Assembly: GCA_948099385.1 (NCBI GenBank)
Contig: CANUEZ040000116.1
Location: forward strand, 13,579,001-13,643,000
Source of the DNA: Fasciola hepatica
Taxonomy: Eukaryota; Platyhelminthes; Trematoda; Plagiorchiida; Fasciolidae
Length of the DNA stretch: 64,000 nt
Direction of reading: 5' to 3'
Position 1 is the first letter of the stretch, and every line of letters begins with the position of its first letter. This document shows, piece by piece, positions 33,430-46,400 of the stretch. A program made the position numbers and the translations under genes. The notes under the pieces were generated by a model, which was not told where the DNA came from, made no database searches, and worked only from the letters and a program-made list of their open reading frames with translations.

Positions 33430-35570
33430 TTTGCCGACTACCCAAGGTCCAACAACTAGACGCACACAGAAACGATAGGTATCTGCATCCTCAGTTGCAC
33501 TGTTAGATGTGCGCAAAACGATTCCTCCGGATTCCAGATGCGATGAGGCACGAAGATGCCTTAAACGCCAACTGATTCGGAGCCTGAGAAGTGACCGTGA
33601 GCAGTGGTCGATTACGAAGAGCAGGCAGATGGAAAAAGCTGCGGCGATTGCCAACAGCCGCAACCTTTTCTGTCTGATTAGACAAACCGATCCACGTAAA
33701 CCAGGCGTTAGCGTATTGATCAAAAAAGCGAACGATTCACTGATTCAAACTCAGGAGCATCGTCTAGTTCACTGGGTGGAGCATTTCGAGACGCAGTTTA
33801 ATTGGCCTTTATCCTCTTCAGGTTTGGTCACTAGCGCAATGGGTACTGCTGTTGTTGTAGATATCAATCCTCCATCGGAAACGGAGATTCTTCTCGCGGT
33901 GAGCTATCTTAAACGACATAAGAGTGCCGGACCATATGGATTGCCTCAGTCTATTTTCAAAGACTGTGGCCCAGCACTTTCACTGGAATTGACAAAATTC
34001 TTTGGTTTGATACGGGAGAAGGAACAAGTTTCAAAGAGTTGGTTTGAATCAGTGATCGTACCGATTTATGAGAAAGGCGATAGATCCTCCTGTGAAAACC
34101 ACATGGGAATAAGTCTGGTAAGCAACGCATCCAAACTGCTTGTCTATAGATCGTGAACAGTGCTCGCGCGAGAATCAAGCTGTGTTTAGGCCTGGTAGAG
34201 GTTCTATTGATCACATCTTCACTCTTCGACAAATTTTAGAACACAGACAAACCTTCCGTAGGTTCACTATCTCCGTTTTTCTTGATCATAAAGCTGCCTC
34301 CCACCCAGTTGGTCACAAAGTTCACTGGCCCTGCCTCTTGCTGAAGGGTATGCCAGAGAAATTCATTTCCATCTTAAAATCCCTCTACACTATTAACCGA
34401 AGTCGAGTTCGGGCTTACGGTGATCTTTCGCCGGAGTTCACCCCGAAATGTGGTGTACGTCAGGGTTGCTCCCTCTCTCCTTTTCTCTCTAACTTTGTGA
34501 TTGATATGGTCCTAGAGAACGCACTTTTGTCAGGTGAGGATAGCGGAACTGAACTTTTCCCGGGTGGAAGAGTATCAGACCTTGAGTATGCGGACGAAAT
34601 AGTTCTTCTAAGTGAAGATCCAGGTAAGTTGCGAGCTTTTCTAGACAGCTTCACGGGTTGAGTAGCAATGTTCGGTATGTGTTTTGCACCTTCAAAGCGC
34701 AATATGCTGTTGCAGGACTGGGTCGGTCCAACGCCAAACCTCTCAGTGTCTGAGGAGACTATAAACGTGGTAGACAAGTTCTGTCATCTGGGGAACCTGC
34801 ATCTCACCACAAGGTCGGATATCGGATGAAGTGACTCTGCGTATACAATGGCTCCCTTGGCATTTGCCAACCTGAGTCATCTGTGGGGTCGACATGACAT
34901 CCATTTACCTATCAAGGGTCGAGAGTACGCTGCAGCAGTGAGGTTCGTGCTTCCGTACGGTTCGAAGATATGGCCACTGCGGGTGGAGAACATACGAAGA
35001 TTGTCGGTATTTGAACACCGATGCCTTCGTAATACTGCTCGAATCTGGTGAGAACACCGTGTGAGCAGTGCTGAGGTTTGAAGGAATGTCTTATGTTCGA
35101 TGACTAAATCATTATATGAAACACCTAAGCTCACCAGGCTAAGATGGTTGGGACATGTGTTACGCATGTCCCCTGGCAGGATTCCTTAGCTTGCTGTGCT
35201 TGCTGAGCCGGGTACTGGTTGGAAGATGAGTAAGGGTAGTCAGTCCATGACGTGGAAGAAAGGTGTGAGAAGCCTTACCAGTGGACTTGGCCATGTAGGG
35301 TGTGTTAGACTTCCTGGGTGGGGTCCAACAGACCCTCCCACTCAAAGGTTAGACATGATGGGGGATATGGCTAGATGCAGCTATCAGTGGCGCTCTTGCA
35401 CTCACAAACTTTCTTCATCGACTTAATTCTATTTTTGTAATTCTTACCTTAATCCTTTCATACTCTTTTCTCCTTCTTATTCCCTTTTGAGGTTGCCGCT
35501 CAAAGATAGCAACCAAAGACATCACACGCAGTGCATGGTAATGGTTGTCTGAACTGAACTGAACATTTGA
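33430..35570 (+). mobile_element. RTE-like LINE, most complete copy, inactive
   Basis: A 215-codon frame (33509-34156) holds EHFETQFNWP, then LPQSIFKDCGPALSLEL and SVIVPIYEKGDRSSCENHMG. A second, overlapping frame (34140-34661) holds FRPGRGSIDHIFTLRQILE, CGVRQGCSLSPFLSNFVID and LEYADEIVLLSED. The two are out of frame, and the catalytic YADD is YADE, so the polymerase is dead. The C-terminal part follows at 34848-35426 (RLSVFEHRCLR, GCVRLPGWGPTDP). The 3' end is a TGAACTGAACTGAAC tail, as expected of RTE elements with short tandem tails. The 5' endonuclease is missing. It sits in the 9.7-kb intron between 40798 and 31095. Confidence 0.85.
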
Positions 35571-38409
35571 TGGCTTCACTCAGTAGTGCAGCAGACCTTT
35601 GACTTTATGGGATCTATCCCTCCCACTGCACTTATGCTCAAGCATGTAAAAAATATTCGTACTATTTGCCAAGAATAATTGCTAGCTGTGTGAATAACTC
35701 GATTTGTTACGCAGAACCTACTTGAACTAACAACTGGAATGAGCCATATATTCGGTTTCTGTTGTGGGACCGGATTGATAACAGAACGAATCTATTCTAA
35801 CTTGCTGATCGCCTTTTGATCGGTGCCTATGGGCCATCAAGAGTTTTCAGGCGCACGCAACTTGCATGGCACGGAACAACTTTAGCCAAGCACGTTTCTT
35901 ATGCACCGGACCATGGCAATGCCGACCGCATGAACAGTGATTGTTCCGTTACGGTACTTGCTTGCTAAATTGAGTACCTGCTTAATTTTTTACTCATGTA
36001 CGGCCAATAAAACGGATTTGTTCCGTGCTGCTTGCTCCTACCAATTGAGAATACAACAGCTTCGAGGTGTGAAACAAAATTCTGGTCCTAATGCTACCAG
36101 AGATCTCCTGGCTGGTCTACAAGACCTTACTGTAAAATACAGGCATTTCGAATTGTGCATCATTACGTGAGCCGAGATAACCGTCAAAAATGACCCTGAG
36201 AATGGAAGAGCAGAATAACTCAAGCTTTACACCCCCAGAAAACACTGAAGCATACCTCCAATCGGAGTGATACACTACTGGACTGACTGGGCGCCCAACT
36301 TCTTGGATTGCACACGCGTGGTTATTTGAGCGTTAAACGTGAACCACCAATCCAGCGTGATAAGTTCTCAGTGAACAATTTTATTTCGTATGAGGAATAC
36401 GCGTATGACACATTGGCTACGAGACCCTAATAAACACGGCGACAAATGCCTCCAGCAATCCCTCCCTTAAATTTCCATCAATGATAGAGATTACCGAATT
36501 TCAGTCAAGAAATACTGTACTGGGACAAAAGTAACAGGAAAATAGAAACAATAAGTGCGACAAGATTATCCGACCCATGAGCGCATGGTCATTTTGTTTG
36601 AGAACATTGATGCATTTCACATGCTTTGAAGAGAGAATGGATCACATCTTGACCCATTATCGTTTCGGTACGGTCGTGAGTTCATTTATTGTCATATACT
36701 GGTTAACATCTGAACCAACTTTTGGTAGAGTGAATTTCGAATGAAAGCATCAACGTGCTGGCGTTTTGAGGTCATTGCTGCGATAAGTTAGTGTTTCAGT
36801 GCCTTGACATATGCATTGAGGTCCTTCAAAATGTGCAATTGCGTGACTTCACTCAAACCGGAGACGGGGAATTCACTCTAAACAAGTCCTTTGATCTCGT
36901 GATAGCTTCTTCCCGTACACCTTTTAGTGGAGTTCCATCTTTTCGTACCAAATATAATTGCATTGCGCTTCTTGATTTGTTGCGCTTTCTAGCAGTTTCA
37001 TTTGAACCGCATTTTTATTGAAGCTATCGTTCCTCTATTGAATTTAGCTAGTTTTTGCCAGTGGTTCATGGTGGCCGAAGTCACAGTGGGCTCGAAATTC
37101 CTCAAGAGCACTCTGACCGGAAGGATTAATCATGCGGTTTACCAGTTGGTTACAATCAGTGCCCCTTAGGCATCACATCTTCCTCGTACTTGTGTAACAG
37201 AGGCCTACAAGAGTCATATGAATGGTAATATTTCCATATCATGGTAGCCGTGCCCAAGGCGTTGGTGCCAAAATAATGAATGGAATTTCGAAACAGGAAG
37301 ACCATAGTTAGCAATATTACGGGGAATTCGACTAGATCATGTGTTGTTGCATCGGATACTTTTGAGGCTGTCAATTTTCCTATTTTAACGTTATTTTTAC
37401 TTCAATACAAGATTTTTCACTGAAATTCATTATCTTAGTTTAACCTGGGACCTCTCAGCATTTGGCAACAGACGGGGATGTTTAGAGCCAGGGCAAGTAT
37501 CCAAATGTTGAAAATTAAAGAGGGCGGATGGGTTGGAAAAGTTTATCTCGAGGTGTATGCCAGAACGTGATAAACAACGCGGTGACAGAGGCGTATTGTC
37601 TACCTAGATATTTGGTCGGTCTTGTTTAGATTTGTCCCCCAGAATCAGCTGTTAGCCATTAAACCACAATATACGTTTATCAGTATAGTGGTTAGGTTGT
37701 TGATAGCCATGTTGGTGTTCGTTTACTGCAAAAGTGGGTTCCGTGCGGGTCACTTACTGAGCTTAGGGCTTGTGAATTTTTCTGTGGTCCTTGTGTTTCA
37801 CAGATCGAATACTTGCAACCCCCAAGCAGATCACTTTTCCCTGCCTGCAACAGCAGCAAAGCGACTCGCAAGTGAGCAAAAACTGACTCAGTGATTAGGT
37901 TTGCAAAGGAACAAGCTGATCACCTATGAGCCATCTTCCGTCTGCACCAAGACACTGCTGTTTACACAGAAGTCAGACAACTTTGACGACATACTCCCCC
38001 CCCCTCCGCGGCTTTGGAGTTTAGAAATAAACGAATTCCTTTCTTGCAATCTTCACGGTTATGTAATTCCTATCCATCATTGTTGTTCTTAGAAGAAGCA
38101 TAAAGTGATAAACTGTGTGCCAGTTCTTATGCATGAAACATGGCCCTCAAGCTGGTACTGATCAGCTGTCTAGTGCGACTAGCATGTGGTACAATAGTCC
38201 ACATCCCGCGCACGTATCCTGATAGACTGACGATAGCGTACAACTATAACGCAAATCAGCGATTTCTGTTCGCCAGAAGATTAGTTGATCCTTACTGATT
38301 TTGGAAATCATGAGTGGTACGTGTCTGGAAGAATTTAAACAGTTACAGCACATATTTTTGAACACTGTCAACCAGGGAAATATTGACATTATCATTCAAA
38401 AGTATCTGC
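35571..38409. other. Intron, nothing recognised
   Basis: A missing linker exon could lie anywhere from 31096 to 40797 but none was found here. Confidence 0.4.
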
Positions 38410-39400
38410 TACACGCATGATAAACAACGTCAATCTACGAGGATCCAACGCGTTATTTGTGAGCGCTCTAGATCAGAACACAGAATACAGTTTGTTATAC
38501 GTGTCAATGCGCCTTTTGTTGATAGGTGTGCCCGAGAAATTCATCTTCATCGTCAAGTCCCGTTACGTAATTCGTTGGAGTTTACGTCGGTTTTTCAACC
38601 GAGTATACCACGAGAAGTGTCGTACAGCGTGACTAACTACACCGCAGTGTTCGGTATGCTTTTTGTATCTTCGAAGTGTACGATTTTACATCAGGACTGG
38701 GTTGGCCCAATAGTGAACTGTATGGAGTTTGGGGAGAGAATTACCCAGATACATTTGTTTCGGTATCTAGACAGCTGCGTTTCACCCAGAGGTTGGGTAT
38801 CGGACTGCGTACCGTCACGCATACAAAAGGAGCCTTGCACTGTTCCGAATTTCCATTATATGTGACACCGACGCGAGGAGGACGGTTTGTCTATCAAGGG
38901 TTGAGTATTCACGAGAACAGTTAAACCACTTCTTCTGTACAGTCCCGAGAAGTGAACACTGGGAGTAAAGAACATATGCAGATTATGGGTATTCGGCCAC
39001 TAACGTGTTCCCAGTATAGGTCGAATCTGGTGGGTAAACCAGATCAGTAGTGATGAGGTTAGGCGCAGTGTTAGGTAAAAAAGAACTATTAGTAGAACAA
39101 GCACTAGATTTCAAATGGCTTAGGTGGTTGGTACATGTTCTGAGCACGTTTTAGGATAAGCTCTGCAAAGCGGTATATTCACCGAGGTATATAGTGATTG
39201 GAAGATGAGTGTGCATGGCCAGTCCGTGACAGAATAGGAGAACATGGTCAATGAACTTACGCTGCGGAAATTGTGATAGCTGCATAGATGTGGTCCAAGA
39301 AACCCACCTGCTCAGTGATTATGAACTTCGGAGGACATTGCCAAGTGTCAGCACTAGCGACGATCTTGTATCCACACACGTTTCCACTTTATTCGCTGTT
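38410..39400 (+). mobile_element. RTE-like LINE, second degenerate copy
   Basis: Fragments include GVPEKFIFIVKSRYVI, TNYTAVFGMLFVSSKCTIL and QDWVGPIVNCMEFG. Then RYLDSCVSPRGWVSDCVPSR follows, matching FTYLGS-ISPGG-ISDE of related LINEs. The 3' part (39200-39370) keeps the WxxQSVT and GPRNPP remnants. It sits in the same intron and orientation as the copy at 33430, against the gene. Confidence 0.7.
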
Positions 39401-40797
39401 ATTATTTGTAGCTTTCCTTTTGAATCTTATCATTTACGCGACTGTTTTGGTTTCCGAAGGGCGTTCCTGCTGAGACACAATATCCAGAACCGCCGTATCT
39501 GCTGCACATATTTTAGATATTCATTCCGAAATAAAAACAATTATGTGCTGATCACGGAAATTCCGGACCTGGAATCCTCCCTTTTCGTCGGACCAATAAT
39601 TTCGCGCCACTTTTCTGGGAGTTTTGTATATTTTAGTTTACGTAATGAAAGAACTGAAATTTCTGGTGTTATTTAGAAAATTTCAGGCATAGGAACAAAA
39701 TTTACCAGAATTCTCCACAAAGTTTGAAAAGTGGTTATGGCAAAATCCCTTACCTGAGACCTTCCAGTTGCCTTGTTCGACCCATTTTTTCATACAGAGC
39801 CAAATCTGTCAAGTTGATAAGGACAAAATAGATTACAGGTATCAGGTGCAATAAAAGTCGGTCCAGCATATCACCTTTCCCCACCATTTATTTTTGGAAC
39901 TGACAAAGGAATCAACCTTACTAGATATTCTCACAAGTTTTGATTATTTGTATTGTTTCTAGCTTAGTTTTATGACTTTTACAGGTTACCGACCACTCTA
40001 AGCTTGGCTAAGCTCGCATTCGTTTCATCACCGTCCCATATAGCATTACCGGTGGACGAATACTACTGACATTGAATTTCGCGTGAATTAGAACTATCAC
40101 GCTTTTAAAACTGAGAAGCCTGTACATCACGAATGATGAACTCACCCTTGAATCAGCTTACTGGTTCGGCAACCTATCAATCCAATAAATTCACGTGCTT
40201 GAACTTACTTGTCCATGTCCTTTATAGACTCATAAAAACAAGAAACACAAACATTCCCATTTCATTCCCATCCTCCGCTGCTTCGTTCCGTATCTTAGAC
40301 ATAAAATCATTCACTCACTTATGCGCTGACTGACTCAGTTATTCACTCACTCTCCTTTCAAGATCTCATAAGGGAAGGTCAAGTCGAGGACAGTGGACAT
40401 ATTGTGAGTTTTGTGAAGAGATAAGTAAATGTTTCATTTATGACTGTCTTGAGACTTTATTCAGTCCACAACAGGAAGCAAGATCATACAATTACTGATT
40501 CTCATTGCAGAAAAGAGACAGTCAGCGTCGAATACTCACTCCTGGGTCGTGAAATCTTTTATAGTGCTATTTCGTAACGCATGTACATTTGGTGCGGCTA
40601 TTCCCTACGAAACCATTAGCGAATCAGAATGCGGATAGGACTTGTACGTTGAAATTCTTAACCAAAATAATGCTTAGTGAAATCTACTGAAAGCAGACAG
40701 AAAACCAAATTTTGTTTAGTAACAGATGCTATCTGAACATGCCTACTGGTGGATACGGTGGACCAATAACATTTGCTAATTCTACCGGCCTACTTAC

Positions 40798-40963
40798 GAG
40801 TAGCAAGTGGTTTACTTTTGATGCTTTTTTGAATCGGTAGGACCCGACTGACAACGTACCTCTTTCAATTGTGACTTTTTGACGTCGTGTACGTTCCGGT
40901 TTTCGGCATGAGCATCGATGTCCAGTCAGATGGCTTAAACAACTTGTACAGTAGTCCTGCAAC
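40798..40963 (-). CDS. slo: Slo channel exon: Cys-rich segment after RCK1 (CxxC...CxC) and start of linker
   Basis: Acceptor TTCATTGATAG. The chosen donor is GTAAGT, giving one leading base and 55 codons. DYCTSCLSHLTGHRCSCRK aligns with the BK segment FYCKACHDD...CGCKR, so all four cysteines are kept. The CxxCH heme motif of BK is CTSCL here, without the His. A second donor, GTACGT, lies upstream within the exon and would end it after TIER. With GTAAGT the exon ends in phase 0, which does not fit the C-leading start of the next recognised exon. A small exon may be missing, or the next exon may use the alternative acceptor CAAG. Confidence 0.88.
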
Positions 40964-42368
40964 CTATCAATGAAGCGGAAACTGAAAGGTCCATTGAACA
41001 ATAAACGGCATAGTTACACAGGAAAAAAATTGACCGTAATTCATAAGGTGAAAGAAAGGGTTTTGCAGGATTTAATAACCCGGTTTGATAACAGGTTGTT
41101 TTATATTAGAATTGATACTGAGCAGTTTAACTGCCGAAGTATTGAAAATTCTGACAGTGACACGGATACCACTTGAACTTTTCCACTCTTCAAGCCAAAA
41201 CTTTATTTGTACACACCAACGAACACAACTCACAGATAATCACTATGTATGCATAAATAAAAATGTACTTCTTTGTTCATTTAGAAGCTGTCCATGGTGC
41301 CTACGTTTCAAGCAATCGTATATCAGCGGAGCATTCTACACCGAGAATCAGCTTGTTCGTGCATCAACTGTCATGTGGACCTATTTGTTTCAGGATTATG
41401 CTCGTGTATTTGTGCAACAGTTCACTGATCTAACTGGAAGATGGCAGGATATGAGCCGCTTCCATCAGGCTTCATAGTCGGGTAGCTGCTGAACCATCTG
41501 ACATCGTCCTGCTAAGATTCACAGTTCGATGCTTGAAGTTAAGATAACCTGAACAAGAAAGTCAGGCATGCACGTCAGAGGACAAATTTATCGTGGATTC
41601 TAAATTTTTCGGTTCATTTATTTGGTTTGCGAAGCGTAACATGATCCCAGGAAATTGGGAGCATCCTTATGTGTTGCACACGCTCAGCAGTCCTCACGAT
41701 TGATTTTATCTCGTTCTCCTTACTTACGCGTATTTCCAGACTGGAAAAGAGGTATGACCTCTTTATTGACAGATGTTTTCAGTTAAAGACAATCAAAGTT
41801 GTGCTCATTCTGTGTTCCTCTCTTTTCAGTTCTGAAAATTCCGAATTAAAAAACTTTTCTTACTCTTTCGCTTTCGTATTTCGGTGGCGACTTCTACACT
41901 ATTCTGAACTTTCACCACTTTGTATTTCTTTTTATCCAGCGCACTTTTCCGTTTGTGCGTCATCTTTTCATACATGCGTCGGCCTATCGACGCAGACAGT
42001 TCTGCCGTCACAGACCCACGTTCTGACTCGCTTGTTCAGGTTTTTTGACAGACCCATAGCCTAACGATCATTTCTTTAACGGTTCTATTTGTTAGTGCGC
42101 CGATCCGGATCAAAGACATGCTCACACACGCTCACACACTATTTGAATATATTGCTTGTCCACGTATGTAGAGTACACGAATCATGAGATGTCTGGTCAC
42201 GTAATGAACCAACTCATTCCTCTCAGCAGTCACCTTGGCCAATCACTTGCGAACGCATACATAATCACTGTTAGTGCTAGGCCAAATGAACACTGTCACT
42301 CTTCTCCTGAGAAGACTCATGCTGGACAAAAAACAGATCAGTATTAATCTCGAAATCCTTTTACTTAC

Positions 42369-42527
42369 TGCAATGCATCGCTATAGTCCCGGGCAATGAC
42401 AATCGCGCGCATTTTGCTCGGAGTGACCACACAGTTTTTCTCAATTGGATTTATAATCATTTTTGATTTGTCCACCTCGGAAGACCTGACCGCGACCAGG
42501 ACAACGTTCCATTTTTCGTACAGAAAA
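42369..42527 (-). CDS. slo: Slo channel exon: end of RCK1 (VRSSE / NP segment)
   Basis: Acceptor TTCACTGACAG, donor GTAAGT. One leading base, 52 codons, two trailing bases. EKWNVVLVAVRSSE matches VKLKLLMIAIEYKS of BK. KMIINP matches RILINP, and VIARDYSDAL matches FIASDAKEV. This is the last beta-alpha unit of RCK1. The trailing CA plus the G of the next exon gives Gln. Confidence 0.92.
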
Positions 42528-42819
42528 CTGTCAGTGAAAGGGAAAACAAAATGATTCACGGGAACAATGTTACGATGAAGTCTGCTGCTAATGGATAGCT
42601 TTGCGACAGACTTGTCTACGATGGACAGTAGTGAGATTAAGCGAACAGAATTTGTAGATCCCAGAAAATGTTCGGAGCAACACGAAGAATCCGTTTAGCA
42701 GCGAAACACTGTCTTCACAGATCACTTTGATAAAATCCACAGATCACTCGTGGAATCAATGAATGTTTAAGTGGGTCTGAACAAGCCAGTGAATGGACCT
42801 TCCAATTCTTCTCCTTCTT

Positions 42820-42890
42820 CAACAACAACACGAACAATAATAGCAACAGCCAAAGCAGCAGCAGCAACATTAACAACAACAACAACAATG
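42820..42890. repeat. AAC/AGC triplet-rich stretch
   Basis: Interrupted CAA/CAG/AAC triplets. The leucine-rich minus frame here is a repeat artefact. Confidence 0.7.
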
Positions 42891-42999
42891 ACAAAAGCTT
42901 GCTGCCAGACTCGGTTTTAGAAGAAGCTGTTATTTTTACTGACTCCTTCATATGGTATCGCACAGGTATTGGTGAAATTGGAATGAAATCATAGTCTTT

Positions 43000-45427
43000 A
43001 GAAATAATCTTTCCTCTGCGCATATGTTTACGTCTAGATACAAAACTTCGTTGTCACATGCATTTCCCAATTGCTCCCTAATAAAAAAGGGAGAAAGTGC
43101 CATTACGTACTTCTCCAAAGCCAAAAATAAAACTCTCTACCATAATCAAATCAGGACTGTTATTTGACAGTTATGACTAAAGATCCTTCAACGCTTCCAA
43201 AAGTTCGTTCCAGTAAACGCACATAAACGAGGAATGGATATACCTAGTAGCATAAGATGATGTCTATATGAGGTGTAACTTGACTCGTTATCCGGTGGGA
43301 AAGCAGTCTTACAAAGGGAACTCCTAATCCGACACATTAGTAACATTTAAATTCTTGACCCCGATGAATTATGCATTGTTCAGGGTGTCGTGGACAGTAC
43401 CCCCTCCCCCGGGCAAGATCAGCCACGACTCAAGGCAGTCCGTAGTAACCAACGTTAGGAGTTTTTCGAAAGTGGAGTCCTGTAAATTTCTTATCATGGG
43501 TCAAGGTTTTTTGTGAGCCTCTGAATCTTAAAGTAGGACGCGGAATTTAAATTGAAGGCGGAAATGCCTCACGAGAAAATTTTCATTCCTTCTCTACTGC
43601 AAAGATACTGGCTTTAGATTGGCTAAGGGAACAAGCAGATCAACTCACCTCACTCCTCTTTGCAAAGACTTACAGGATTTTCCCAATCCGTGTTATCTCC
43701 GAATATATTTATTGCTCGTTGTGTGTATTTCAATTAATTAAAATGCAGAAAACCTCATTATTCAAATCCACTGTGTTAGTTATTTCCTCACTGCGTACTG
43801 CCGCGACACCGCGTTTGTCAATAATTGTAGATGTCAACAGCGTATATTTATTTGCGGAAATGTTCCGAGTGACATCCACCGTGGAAGCTCGTGCAAAATG
43901 CATTTTTAACATCTTCATCTTTCTCATCTACTAAAGTAGTGAAATATTTCACACTTGAGTGCTCATTTCTGCATGAGAGAAAAACAAAACGAATGCTCTG
44001 CGGACGATACTCCTATGACCTTGATTTCAAGGTATTGCATTCCCAAGAAGCCAACAGCTTTTTTTCTCGTGAGCCTATCAGCAATCGCAAAATTTCTAAT
44101 GAGCCGCGAGATCAATGTTTTTGCATCAAATTTTCTTCTTTCTTCTAAGCTGAAAAACGTTCGACCCCTCGGCACACGTAACTGCTCCTGGTGGCATTGG
44201 CATTTATTTCACAGTGATCGAAACCACTGGCGGTGAATGTGACGTACATAGTTTACAAAATATCTATATTTAGCCATAAATTTTGACGATAAATTCTACA
44301 TGGTTGCAAAGGTGAAGCATGTTCTACTTCCCAGAAAACGGTTCGGAGCTAGCGGAAACAACCGCGAAACCGTCCGTATGCTTCCGGGGAATCTTTATCC
44401 CATCATCCAGATGCAATAACGGACTACTTACATCACACAGCGTAAGCAAGATTAAGTAGTAAAGAACTTTATGTTTCAACCTTTAAAATAGGAACGAAAA
44501 TTCGTAGTTGGGAGAATATTTTTTATTCACATGTCACCGATACCTGGGATTAAGGGAGTGAGCCCAGGGCGGACACAATGTACACCATAATGATATGCAG
44601 GAGATTTGTTCAGTTACAGCCATGAGACCATGAGACCGAAAACTAAATACAGAATTAATCCACAGTTGGCTTAGCGATATTGACTTGACCCATTATTATT
44701 ATTATATCGCTTATTAAAGATTACTATATCGCATTATTAAGTAACGAATCCATAACACAGAAGGAAGGAATTAAAAGCCGGACAATTACGCTAGTTCAAT
44801 TAGGGCTGTGTCAGGCTTCCACGAGATTCATCCAGTCAGAGAATACAGATGAGAAGATATGACTGCGATTCGTGAAAATGAAGTCTCCTGTATTTTCACA
44901 GTTCAACCATCAAACTATTGCTACTAATTGTAATTCTCCCTCTACTTTGTCATTCTGACAGTAGTTTTTATTTCAGTGTTAGGTTGATACTGGGAAGTAA
45001 CAACCACAACCCACACAATCAGCAAACCGGTACTGATTGTTCAAAATGAAGCAGATTCACCGAACTCTTTCACTTTCAGGAGATCAATGTGTGTACACCA
45101 TACCACCAAGCAAATTCCACATAAATCGCGATTTGACTCCAGTACTCCATGCAAGGCCCTGCAAAGTTGATCAGAATGACAGATTTATTCGTGATAAGTG
45201 AATCCGGACTGGTTGACCTACCACCTACTGCAACGCCGGTTTACGAAGGTGGCTTTATTCGATAACGTTGGGGTTAAAAATGATACTTTTGGTTAACAGG
45301 TCCCCGTGTCGTTGATGGCCCTTGTCTTAAACGTAAAATCTAACTACTTCTATATTTTTCAGTAACTTGTATAGGAATTAGAATATACAGCGGTGGGTCC
45401 ACTCTGGAAGAACACTGTACAACTCAC
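43000..45427. other. Intron, nothing recognised
   Basis: Open frames at 43719-44236 on both strands overlap and have no splice or family support. Confidence 0.4.
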
Positions 45428-45537
45428 ATGGCAAAATCTCGCATGAATAAATTGTTAAATTCATGGCTGATGCCCACGTCATGCAATTCCATACGGAATC
45501 CGTATTCGTATTCTTCACGCCAACGTTCGAAGTGTTG
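45428..45537 (-). CDS. slo: Slo channel exon: RCK1 second lobe, W-x-x-x-Y-x-x-G segment
   Basis: Acceptor CACCTCTCTAG, donor GTGAGT. It reads 36 codons plus AT in phase 0. WREEYEYGFRMELHDVGIS aligns with WQKYYLEGVSNEMYTEYLS of BK, and NNLFMRDFA with SSAFVGLSF. The trailing AT pairs with the single leading T of the next exon to make Ile, which supports both borders. The alignment is weaker than for its neighbours, but position, length and phase agree. Confidence 0.85.
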
Positions 45538-46299
45538 CTAGAGAGGTGATAGATGAAAACCAAGAGAGACTTAGTGAAGAAAGTTTTCGGCTTTGCAAAA
45601 ACACCATATCCATGACATATTCAGCAACCGATGATTGGATATCATTCAGAAACGGCTACAGTTCGTCTGAGTTCATGAGGAAGGCTCTTCAACAATTCAT
45701 CCTACAGTAAATGCTCCGCCTCGTGGCCTTTTATCATTTCCCTCGGCTGTGTACAATGTTTATGTTCTTAACAAGTATGCCGCTGGAGTACAGCAGAACT
45801 CCAGACAGACCGTAAGATGACCTACATTCAGAGTTGCGTTGAGGACGGCAATGAGGGATAGTAGGGCCGGCTTAACAATAAAAATGTTTATAACGAAAGG
45901 GCGAGTCCAACACCGGCATTCATATTATTAAAATGGAGCCGAAATACACAAGTAACTCGTGGATGCTTGATCATCGTGTAGTAGCGGCACGAACAAGAAC
46001 TGCTAAACCGCCACGAATACCTTGTCTGCATAGCTCATTAAGAATGTCTACCCAGATTTGTTGTTCTATAACCCTTCAGGACGTAAACCAAAGTTTGAAA
46101 GGAATCCATGGCACGTAGCTACTTAAGTTGTCTCTGTTTCGAAACATCTATGACGTGTATAGGAACCAAGATCTACAGGTTGCTTATAACAGAAAGCCTT
46201 CATTGTACTTGATCTCCTACAGAGAAGTCGTCCTTCGCAGCATTCGATAGCTTTGCGGGCAACGGGTTGTTACCCATGAAATTTGTACGTTCAACGAAT

Positions 46300-46400
46300 C
46301 GTTGAGAGCCAGTTCTGATCACCTGGTAGTTAGGTATCCAACTCAAAATCATACGCCCTGGGGTTTGAGTCCAAGTTGGGGAATGGTGGATATGCACTTC
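46300..46400 (+). repeat. Short dispersed repeat with a GGTTTGAGTCC block
   Basis: GTTAGGTATCCAACTCAAAATCA...GGGGTTTGAGTCCAAGTTGGGG resembles the run GGGTTTGAGTCCCGGTTGGGA at 53126-53148. Probably two copies of a tRNA-related repeat (B box-like GTTTGAGTCC). Confidence 0.35.

Noticed and set aside
41085..41477. 130-codon plus frame ending FQDYARVFVQQFTDLTGRWQ
   Set aside because: An acceptor-like TTCATTTAG lies inside, but there is no donor or family match. Kept out of the gene list.
42715..43023. Leu-rich 102-codon minus frame resembling a membrane segment
   Set aside because: It is the translation of an AAC/AGC triplet repeat.
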